From: Stenogyne calaminthoides
Taxonomy: Eukaryota > Streptophyta > Magnoliopsida > Lamiales > Lamiaceae
Length of the DNA: 64,000 bases
NCBI GenBank assembly: GCA_037126765.1
Contig: JBBCBC010000033.1
Location: 11,732,085 to 11,796,084 of the forward strand
Reading direction: 5' to 3'
How positions within the stretch are numbered: the first letter of the stretch is position 1; each line of letters opens with the position of its first letter. This document shows positions 1 through 10,202 of the stretch, piece after piece. Below the pieces are notes generated by a model. The model saw only the letters and a list, made by a program, of their open reading frames with translations, ran no database searches and was not told the origin of the DNA. The translations under genes were made by a program, and so were the position numbers.

Positions 1-1506
1 TGGGATGAGAAAATCTCATTAAGTTAGTAATCGATGAGGAACACTAAGCAAATATATCTTGCTCGCTTTGTGTTCATTGGAAATTGCTTGAATGCTTACT
101 TAGAATTTCCATAACCTTACACTGAAGGTTTTCTTGTTACCCGATATAGATCCAAGTGGATTAAATGTGGATTGATGTGGCGATGGATCAGTAAAACAAT
201 AATGGATTGATTCATAGAACAATGAATGTTCTAAATTCTCAATCCAATGATTAAACCTTTAATGCAATTAAATACTTGAAAGTTATTAAATGCAAAGAAA
301 ATTGCTGAGTTTGATAGGCTCAATCTTAAGGTTGGCGATCCCTTTTTATTATGCCTTAATGAACAACGTTTATAGTGCAAGGAAATCACTTTGTGTTGCC
401 CTAGTATCTTTGAGGATCCATGCATTAAATGCATGGATTTTGCTTTTGGGTTTACAACACCAAATCATCCCTTGATTAGATGATTCAGCCAATAAAGGGT
501 ACGCCCGGTTTGCGGTTGACAACAAATTTCTTATACATTACTTGACTTACTTTCTAATCTAGGTATGACTTTGTCAACCACCACTGCTATGTGGATGTTT
601 TTTCATTCTTGGAGTGATCTTGTCTAATTTACGCTACATTGGTGGTCAAACTCCGTACTTATCGAGGTCGAGATCCTTTGTTGAATGATGCTCGATCGCT
701 TTTATTAACACTTTAGTGCTTGCTCGCTGTTTAACCTCTCACTCATGGATTGCATTGCTTGCCTATGACTTTTTTAAATGTTTTTCTTGCCATAATGTGA
801 GGCTTACTTAGTGATTTTGCCCAAGGGCGTATTGTGACATGTGAGGATAATTCGTGGCACAACAAGTTTCACCCATATTTATAGATGAATTCAGAAATTA
901 GTAGTTCGAGAGCAATTTTAAAATCAATATATTTTAGGTAGGCATTCAGGCTAAGGAGTTGATATGCAAACTAGACTTCTATATTTGGCAACTTTCAACC
1001 TACTTCTTGTACGATCCAAGCTATTGTGTCTACAAACATGTGCTTTTTGTCAGGTTTCCATACATAGAGTCTTTTGTTTCTAGTGGAACATAAAAGGTGT
1101 CTGAATCTTTGTTCTTCTTGTCTTCATTTGGGGATCTGGTGCATTTGTACTTAGTTTATTTATTCTTTGAAGTACTCTGCCAGATTAGCTTGTCCCTTAC
1201 TAAATGGGTTGACCACACTTCTTATCCACTAACTGATTTAAATGAACATGAGTCAACTTGTGCCTAAAAACAACTTGTTTCATCTAATAAATTTGGTCTT
1301 CTGGACTTCATGTTGGTCTTTTAATATTCTCTTCAAGCTCGACTTAGCTGATATATTGAGCCCCCTTCAATATACTAACCATAGAAAAACCTAAATCTAG
1401 AATACTCATTAGTCTAATAGATTCAATTGGTCTTCCTATCGATCAACTGATTAACAGGTTCAATTGACCCTATTATATTTTTTTGCTAATTTCATTAAAA
1501 CTATTA
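1..1506. other. intergenic, nothing recognised
   Basis: I see no coding exon series, no LTR and no tRNA-like sequence in this stretch. Open frames are short (under 70 codons) and overlap on both strands without family resemblance. It may be distal promoter or the flank of a gene lying left of the window. Confidence 0.4.
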
Positions 1507-1767
1507 TTCCCCCGTCCCAATCTTGACTACTTGATTACTATGTGCTTGAGGTTTAAGAAAAAATTGTTTATTAATATTTTATATGATAAAGTGATAAAAT
1601 GTTGGGGTAGAAATAATAGTTTATTAGTATTTTATGTGATAAAGTTAAAGTAATAAAGTTGTTTATTTAATATTTTATGTGAAATGTTAAAGTTAATATT
1701 GAGTATTTCCCAAAAGCGGAAATAGTTAATGTAGACGCCCAAAAGAATTGAGATAAGGAGATGGGAG
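1507..1767. mobile_element. Stowaway-type MITE
   Basis: The 261-bp segment begins with CCCCCGTCCCAAT-like sequence and ends GGAGATGGGAG, with TA on both sides. Its interior motif TTTATTAGTATTTTATGTGATAAAG is the inverse of motifs in the MITE at 19384-19645, so both belong to one family. Inverted CTCCC(T)CCGT-type ends and a TA target duplication are the Stowaway (Tc1/mariner-derived) hallmark. Confidence 0.7.
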
Positions 1768-2982
1768 TACAATTAATTTCTCAACATTAGACGAGAGAGA
1801 AAAAATTTCGGTGAAATGAGAAGGATAATATAATGGAGGCGCAAAATTTTTCCTGGTGAATGAGAAGAGAAAGGTTAGGACAAAAGTTAAGAACGAAATA
1901 ATGAATATTGAAATGAAAATTTTATAGAAGCCTAGAGATTAAGATGTAGTGTTGAGATTAAAAACTTAAAATTTAAGATTAAAATTAAATCTTAAGTTGA
2001 CTCTTAATGAGATTAGAAATTTTTTCATTGCCTTTGACATTCTTCATTTCATCAAATCCATCATCTTGTATGGAACACATAAGTAAAATAAAAATTGTTT
2101 AATATTACTTTAATCAACTAGATTTGCAATTCTAGTGATTAATTATTATCCACAAAAGAAATCATTGAACCAACACAAATTGATATTAATAAAAGAAAAC
2201 AAAACAACATGCTATATAAGATTGTTATACAAGGGCGAATTATCTCACCAGATTCGAAGCTGTAAAATATGATCTTGCAAAACAAAATATTCAAACTAAA
2301 AGCATCACAAGTTAGACAAGAGACAAATTTTTCTAGTGAAATGAGAAGAAGAATACACGAAGGTGCGAATTTTTTTCTGGTAAAATGACAAGAGAAGGAT
2401 TTGTTACAAAAGTTGACAATGAAATAATGAATATATAAATGAAATTTATTGAACCTAGAGATTAGGATGTAGAGTTGAGACTAAATTTTAATTTACTTTT
2501 AATGAGAATAAATAATTTTTAACATTAATAATATGGCTTTGCCACATATTTTAAAAAAGAGGGTTACTATAAAATATTTCACATGAAATATTAGCACATT
2601 TAAGAAAGAGACTGAAAATACGCGAATCCTTTCAGAGTCGAACTAGATCAAATAAGATTTTTCAAAAATAAAATAAAATTGCGCAAAGACAATATATAAT
2701 AACTCTCTCTCAGGTATGTGTTATTATAATGACAATCATGTGTTATTATAAAGAAAAATAACACATACTTGCCATTTTCATAACACATATATAATGTATT
2801 AAAAATTGTATTACTATAAGTAGAGTGTTTTATTGTATGAACGAAACCTCTCTCTTACAGTTCCTTTTGCTTCTCCCTCTTTCTGAACTATATTTCTCGG
2901 GTTCTTGATCCGTAAAATATTTTATGTAAGTATGTCTTTAAATAATTTGCTTTTTATGAATAAATTATAGATATAAATAAAA
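1768..2982. other. AT-rich intergenic, nothing recognised
   Basis: The stretch is very AT-rich. It has a weak internal repetition: two segments near 1780-1990 and 2320-2520 share phrases such as GAAATGAGAAG, GAAATAATGAATAT and GCCTAGAGATTA/AACCTAGAGATTA, so an old duplication or two copies of one diverged repeat lie here. No gene seen. Confidence 0.4.
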
Positions 2983-3199
2983 CTCTCCCCGTCCCACAAA
3001 TATATGATTGCTTTCTATTTTTATAAATTTATTACTATATTTAAGATATCATTAAATTTTCAATTTCCATATTTTGTCCCTAACGAATATATTGTTACTA
3101 ATATTAAAAATGAAGACAAATTAGAAAACAAAGCAAAAAATTAATGGTTTAAAATTTTAATTATAATAATTTTCATTAAATGGTGGGACGGAGCGAGCA
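2983..3199. mobile_element. degenerate Stowaway-type MITE upstream of GYF gene
   Basis: It starts CTCTCCCCGTCCCACAAAT and ends TGGTGGGACGGAGCGAG, which are diverged inverted copies of the Stowaway terminus. The interior resembles the MITE at 35275-35542 (shared TTTCTATTTTT, ATATTAAAAATG, AAACAAAGCAAAAA). It sits about 280 bp upstream of the first coding exon of the GYF gene, in what should be promoter. Confidence 0.6.
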
Positions 3200-3437
3200 G
3201 TAGATTTTGCATCAGACGGTTACTGTTAGTGGCGTGTGAAAGCTGCAGAATTGTCTACACAAAATAAACAAAAGAATATAATAATAAGACTAAGGACACT
3301 GGCTAACCTGAGCCGGGTGCGACACGTATCATCGTTTGTTTTCTAATTTATCTTTTCCTCTGCCGTTGCCCTATACCTCACCCAGCCCCTTTGGTTATTG
3401 TGTGCACCTTCATTTCAAGCAGTCAATCACAGGCATT

Positions 3438-3463
3438 TTGTCTCTCTCTCTCTCTCTCTCTAC
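3438..3463 (+). repeat. (TC)n microsatellite in 5' leader
   Basis: A run of TC dinucleotides lies about 20 bases upstream of the ATG at 3481. CT-rich tracts in 5' leaders are common in plants and can influence expression; here only the repeat itself is seen. Confidence 0.85.
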
Positions 3464-5351
3464 TTTCATCTCGATCATCAATGGCGGACAAGTCTCACTT
3501 CGACTCTCACCCTAATCTCAACACCTAAGGTTCATTTTCCGCCGCATTTACCTCCTTAGCCCCTTTGCAGTTTTCTTAATTACGTGTTTTTTGTGTGCGA
3601 TTTTTCGTGTTTAATCTCTTCTTATTTGTTTGCGTAATCGTTAATCGGAGACCGCTTGTGCGTGTTTGATTTTTGCGGTTACTGTGGGTTTAGGGTTTTC
3701 AATTCAGAATAATTGGGTTTTTTTTTTTTGAATTCTTGTGTTAATTCTTTCAATGTACTAATTGGTTTGTTTATCTCTTTCCTGGCATCTAGTTGAAACT
3801 CTGGACCTTGAGAATGCGGAATTGTGTTTGAATTTTTCTCTCAAAGGTTTTGGTCGCTGTTAATTGATTTGTTTGGTGGCAGCTGGGTAAACATGATTAA
3901 TTTATGGTCGTCTCATTTTTTTATTTTCTTGCATATGGTGAACTAATTTAACTACTGAATTGTCAATTTCTGAGTTATAAGTGTAATAAACCTATCTTGA
4001 ATGTTGAATGGTTCGATGCTATGGAGGTGTAAAATTTTACTTTTTTCTTGTAGCTTTGTAAATACACCCGCCAATATATATTTAATATTATATGCCACAA
4101 GTTTAGTTTGAAATTAAACTTTCAGTAAGTGCACATTTAATATCTCTTGCACGATAATGAAGTGTGCGAATTCACTGTTTATTTGTTCATAGTTAAGGTT
4201 CAAACGTATCATTTTCATTAGCAGATGACTGGGAAACACATGTCTGTTTGCAAGCTATTTGATAAGCTGGTAATTGGATGAAGATATTTGTTCCCTATTA
4301 CTTGATAAGTTGCCATTATTCATGAGGTTTTTCTTTATAATTATATACTATTTGGTCAGTTGTTGTCATCAAAGTGTTAACAATAAGTGGGAGATTTATC
4401 TTCACGCCATTTAATTCGTACTTTTATTTTCTTCATGCAAATAAAACCATTTTTAGGAAATTATCAAGATGGACTGTGGAAAAATGGGTAAACATTTTTG
4501 CATTTTTATCTATTTTACTTAGTGAAGGCTTGCGACATGCAAGTTTCAAATTCATTTTACCTGTTGTGGCATATCAAATCATGTATCTGGATTTCTTGAA
4601 CTAGGAATTGAAAGAAATATATTATTGGTGTGTCTGGGTCTTATGTCGATCAAACTTACAATTGCTAGTTGAATGTTTAAGTAGGATATACTATATCGTT
4701 TTGTGTTAAATTCACAGGATGTTAAAATTATTAGTTTTGGATTTAAGTGATCACTGAAGAATGTTAGGATTCATTATTTTTTAAGGATTTCTTCTTACTT
4801 AGACTTCTTTCAAGTTTCAAGTTCATTGGATACATCTTGTGTTATTTTCAGTTCTCTTGGAAGTTCTAATTATTCTGTCTTCTCTCTCTTTGTATAGATG
4901 TTCAAGGACCCGACAGCTCCATTCCTCTTTCACCGCAGTGGCTTCTGCCTAAACCTGGGGAGAATAGATCTGGAGCAGTTACTGGGGTTTGTCTTTTTCT
5001 TGATAATTTATGTTCTTCGTGTGTTGGAATCTAAAGAAGGGATTTGATGAAATACCTATTTTTTAGTCATATAATCCCAGGTTCAACTTTCGGTCATGCC
5101 ATAATATTGTATTTTTGTACAGGACAACCATTTTACTCCCTTTCCACTGCATGCCAGTCCTCCGAATACCACAAAACTACCTGGAGCAAGAGAGGATTCG
5201 AATGATAACCCGACGAAGAAAGGGACACCAATTCCTCTGTTCGCAAAGATTGATGGAGGGATGGGGAGAGAGAGCACGGTGGCAATCGCAAGGTTGATCG
5301 TTGGACTGATTCGTCTGGGAAACAACATGGGGAAGTTCGCCGTATGCCAGG

Positions 5352-5834
5352 TAGGGGATGTAAATAAACCGAATTAAGGTGAATATTGTAGTATTCTATT
5401 CAATAAAATATTAGTATTCATTTAATATTCGAATTTGTAATCTGACTCATTATTCTTCGAAAGTGGTATTCAAAATTCTAGTATTTTCTAGTAAGAATAT
5501 ATATATTTTTAAATGTGATATTTTTCTAAAATGATATATATTGTTAGTTATTCTAAAATTAAATAATATTGAACAATAGTATATATTAATAATTGTCCAT
5601 TAAATTAATAATACTTATTATTAATTATTTATTACATTATAAATGTATATAATAATAATCGAATATATACGAATATCGAATCAAACACAATGATGCTTTA
5701 TTTGAATTTGAATATCTTTCGAATAAAAAAATTAATTTGCATTCGAATTGGAATATTTCAAATCCGAATCATAATGTTCGAATACAAATACTGAATCGAA
5801 TCAAAATTATTGATCCTTTTACCCCCCCACCCTA
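5352..5834. mobile_element. hAT-like MITE forming intron 3 of the GYF gene
   Basis: The 483-bp segment begins TAGGGGATGTAAAT and ends ACCCCCCCACCCTA, imperfect inverted ends sharing TAGGG and GTAAA. It is flanked by ATGCCAGG (5344-5351) and ATTCCAGG (5835-5842), a probable 8-bp target duplication with one change, as expected for hAT-type elements. The interior is full of GAATATTCGAAT-like motifs. It lies exactly between codons that read continuously across it. It may be removed as an intron; see findings. Confidence 0.65.
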
Positions 5835-6151
5835 ATTCCAGGAGAGCGGTGGACTGATTCAGCAAACAAAGAAGGTCATGACCATCGTCGAGATAGCAAA
5901 TGGAACTCTCGCTGGGGGCCTAATGACAAAGAGACTGATGTGTTTCATGAGAAGTGGGGGGAATCCAACAAAGAAGCTGACTTATTTCTTGACAAAGGGT
6001 CTTCACAGCCTCCTAACTATGCTAAGGAAGAGAGGGATGGGGACCATTATCGACCATGGAGATCAAACTCTACCTACAGCCGAGGTAGAGGAGATCCTAA
6101 CTACCAAGCTTCAACTCCAAACAAGCAGGTGATATAATTCATTAGTCTTAC

Positions 6152-6175
6152 TATTATTATTATTATTATTATTAT
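6152..6175 (+). repeat. (ATT)n microsatellite in intron 4
   Basis: About eight ATT units just downstream of the exon 4 donor at 6129. Confidence 0.85.
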
Positions 6176-7257
6176 AGTTGGGGTTTTTTTTTAGATTCGA
6201 TTTGGATTAAGCAGTTTCCTAATAGGTTTAGAATTTCTTTTGAATTTCGTTTCAGCCCATGGACTGGGAACTCTAAGACTATTTTTTTTATGTTCATCCT
6301 AGGTTTGGGGCAGTTTTGAATCCAATTTTTGTTTGGGCAAAAGCACATCTGATCTGAATTTGATTATTATTATTCATTGTTCTTGACTGTTCCCCTTTAC
6401 TCTGTCAGCAGGTCTCTTCATTTTCACATGCCCGGGGGCGTGGAGAAGATTCTGCACCAACCTTTCCTCTTGGCAGGGGGAGGGTTAGCTCTGTGGGGAG
6501 CTCTTCCCCTTGCACGGCTGTTAACTTGCAATTGCATGGACCTGTCTTGGAAAAAGATGAAAGTGTGGCCCATACGATAAAATATAGCAGGACAAAATTG
6601 ATTGATATATACAGGACTATTGATATGAGATCGTCTGCAAAGTTTTTGGAGGGGATTATTCAAGTACCTTCGCTGACACAGGAAGAGTCTACTGAACCCC
6701 TGGCCTTTTGTGTAACTACTCCTGAAGAATTGGTAAGCCGTGCTGATTGATTTTTTGGGAAGCATTATAATCAGGCTGGTTAATTTCTTAAAATTTTTTG
6801 TGTTAATTTCATTGTAGTATGTCTTAAAAGGAATTGAGAAAGGAGATATCCTTAGCAGTGGCGCTCAACAAATTAGTAAAGATGGGTCTGCTGGTCGAAC
6901 AGCTCCCGACTTTATGCATGTTAGAAGAAGCAGGCTTGGTAATACATTATTTTTATTCGTACAGTTACTTCTTTTGTGTTAATTTCATTAACTTATCACA
7001 ATTTCATTAATGTTTGTTTTAATTGGCATGAGCAGGAAGTAGGGATGATTTTCCATCTTCCTTTGATGATTCTAAACATGAAGCATTGGACAATGCTAAA
7101 GGTGGTTATCCAAATTCTTCAGAAGGCATGTCCAATGAGAAGCATATGTATTCTTGGTTCAATGCAAAAGTGGATACAACACAGGATCAGGCTATTTCCA
7201 ACCACAAGTTCAGCTCAGAAGGTAACTCCAAAGAGTTGATATTGATATTGCATGATA

Positions 7258-7662
7258 GAAAGCAGGCAACTGGAATCAAGATGATGTACCTTAAGAACTT
7301 ACCTCAGTTTAATACACGACTTGCTAATCAATCAAAATGTCTTCGTTAAATTTTCTGGGATAGAATATTGTTGTCAGACATGTCCATACATTAATAACAG
7401 ATATATGTTATAAACTTATAATGGATCTATTTACCGCTGTTTGGATAATGCTGAAGGTCCATACTTGTGTGAGAAAGCAGGTAAAACTAGAACCAAGATG
7501 ACGAATTCATTGAAATTAATTTAAATTAGTACTCGAGTTAGAAATCAATGGAAATTTCTTTCTACATCTTGCTTGGATATAGAATGTTGTGGTCAGAGTT
7601 ATATATATTAAGGACTGATCTCTATATATTAAGGACTAATATGAATTATTTACTGCTGTTGT
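7258..7662 (+). repeat. diverged tandem duplication in GYF intron 7
   Basis: Two neighbouring blocks share the same order of phrases: AGAAAGCAGG(C/T)AA, AGAA/CCAAGATGA, GATAGAATATTGTTGTCAGA versus GATATAGAATGTTGTGGTCAGA, and TATTTACCGCTGTT versus TATTTACTGCTGTT. The unit is about 210 bp. It is within intron 7 (7222-7784) and has no coding effect. Confidence 0.6.
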
Positions 7663-9882
7663 ATTTTATTTTCTTTTTCTGTTGACCTTTGGGCATGTTT
7701 ACATTGTTTCTTGAGTCGAGTCATAGCACTTATTACTCACCATTGAGCTTTCCGAAAAAAACATTTATATCGCTTTTTGTTCAGCTGTGAATGAAGATTC
7801 TAGAGAATCTACGCCAGGACATGATGGTTCATGGAGATCTTCATCCTTTGCAGAGCACTCCCGTTTTGGTGATGTTCAGAAAGATTTTAATAGTCATTTG
7901 GGCGATCATCCTATTATTAGAAGGCAACCATCAGATAGGGAGATGGAGACACATAAGATGATTCCCCAGTCACCCGAAGACCTAGTACTGTACTATAAAG
8001 ATCCACAAGGTGAAATTCAAGGTCCATTTTCTGGAAGTGATATTATTACATGGTTTGAGTCTGGGTATTTTGGCATCGAATTGCAAGTTCGCATGGCTAA
8101 TGCACCACCCAACAGTCCATTCTCTGTGCTTGGAGATGTAATGCCCCACCTGCGTGCCAAAGCTCGCCCACCTCCTGGATTTAGTATGACCAAGACTAAT
8201 GAGATTCTAGAAGCTTCTGGTAAATTGAACAATGGAGGTAATCTGCACGCAGTTCCAAACGAGGCTGATGTATTGAAAGCTGATGCGAGATATAAACCTG
8301 GTTCAAAAACGGAGGGTGAAAATAGGTTTCTGGAGTCGCTGATGGCTGGCGGTATGAATACTGTAACCCTCGAGAAGTTTGCTCTCTCAGAAGATTTGCT
8401 AATCTATGCATATATATAGAAGTAGAAGTTGTGAATTATTTTATGTCTACACTTGCTTTATGGTGAATGGGTGGCTTCCATTTCTAGCAAAGAGAGTAAT
8501 TTGATAATACCTTTGTTTATCTCTTTTTATATCTCACTTTTCACTCACATTTTAAAAGTTGGATAATTTTTTTGTTTCAAGTCTATTTTTAACGTACTAT
8601 GTATCAAATTAATAGTCCTTTCACTATCTTTAATTTGACATACATATTGCATATAAATAAAAAAAAGCCATTTGAAATATATGTTCTAATGATTTTAAAA
8701 CTTTCTTTTAATTGATTTTGATCATTAGGTTTTATTAAAGTTTTTAATATCATTTTTTAAGGTTTAGTATTTGGGATTAGTTTAGTGTATAATTAAAATT
8801 ATATAATTAATTTAATAATTAGGAGATACTCATATTGATAAAAGAAATATTAGTTAGAAAAATGAATAAAGATCCAAAGATTCAATTGTGTAGATGGACA
8901 AAATGAATTCAATTTAGATTCCTATCACAATTCTCTGCACATAAAAATTTGTCAATATTCATACCTGGAAATACTATTCTATTTAAAACAATTGGGAAAA
9001 AACAAAACTATATATGTTGTGGTGCCAACTAGTGTTCAATGCCTGTTTCCACACCTCCAATTTGTTAGTTCTTTTCATGATAGCATTCTTCCTAAAACTT
9101 CTCTTACAGCTATGCAAGGATATGGTGGAAACAATTCAGCTGCATTCCCTCCTTTGCGATCTAATTCTGGGGACGATCCTTATCTACTTGCCCAAAAAAT
9201 GATGCTGGAGAGGCAGAGGTCTCTTCCAAAACCTTATCCAATTTGGGCTGGAAGAGATGTAGACAATGCTCTTTCAGACAAACATTCTCAGAATGTGGAC
9301 TTACGAGCTAACTCCAATGCTAATAATGGACTAGGTGGTTGGTTGAATTTCCCCATCCAAGGGGCATTGGACCCGCTTAAGGATAAGATGGACATTCATC
9401 AGTCTCAGAATTTCCCTCCACAATCTATACAACAGCAAAGGATACAGCTGCAGAATCCATCTTTAACTAATTTTTTAGCCAATTCTATGGATAATCAATC
9501 CAACTTATTAACCCCAGAGAATTTACTGGCATCTGGTCTATCCCAAGATCCACAACTGCTAAGTTTGTTGCAACAGCAGTACTTATTGCCGATGCAATCT
9601 CAAGTCCCAGTTCCACAACAGCAGCCGTCCCTTTTGGATAAACTGTTGCTACTTAAGCAGCAACAGAAGCAGGAAGAGCAGCAACAGTTAATCCTTCAAC
9701 AGCAACAATTGCTTTCGAAATTACTCTCCGATCAGCGTCTGGGTGAGCAATCGTATCAGCATTTGCAAAGTGGAGGTTTTTCTGCGGGAAATACAGATTT
9801 TGGTCAGGCCCTGTTTCAACAACCACATGAGTTGTTTCAGATGGGTTTACAAAATGCAAATACTTCTAATTTTGCTTTGCCT

Positions 9883-10202
9883 ACCCCTCATGGTATTTCT
9901 GAGGATACTATCCCAGAGATTTCTTCAGAAACATCAGTACATCTGCCACATCAAACCTTTGGTAATAATCTTGAGCAAAGGAATTGGAATACCTCAATTC
10001 CAGATATTGTTAACAATCAGCCAGACATGTCTTCTGTGCCTAACCCCTCATGGTATTTCTGAGGATACTATCCCAAAGTTTGCTTCAGAAACATCAGTAC
10101 ATCTGCCACATCAAACCTTTGGTAATAATCTTGAGCAAAGGAATTGGAATACCTCAATTCCAGATATTCTTAACAATCAGCCAGACATGTCTTCTGTGCC
10201 TA
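9883..10202 (+). repeat. 160-bp tandem duplication in GYF exon 9
   Basis: The unit from 9883 to 10042 is repeated at 10043-10202 with only a few changes (for example GAGATTTCT versus AAGTTTGCT, GATATTGTT versus GATATTCTT). The spacing of 160 bp is not a multiple of three because of an extra A at the junction (CCTAACCCC versus CCTACCCC). The first frame therefore ends at TGA 10060-10062, while the second copy reads on correctly in another frame to 11667. Confidence 0.9.

Noticed and set aside
6424..6765. 113-codon frame on the minus strand
   Set aside because: It is the antisense shadow of GYF exon 5, which has clear splice sites and family motifs on the plus strand.
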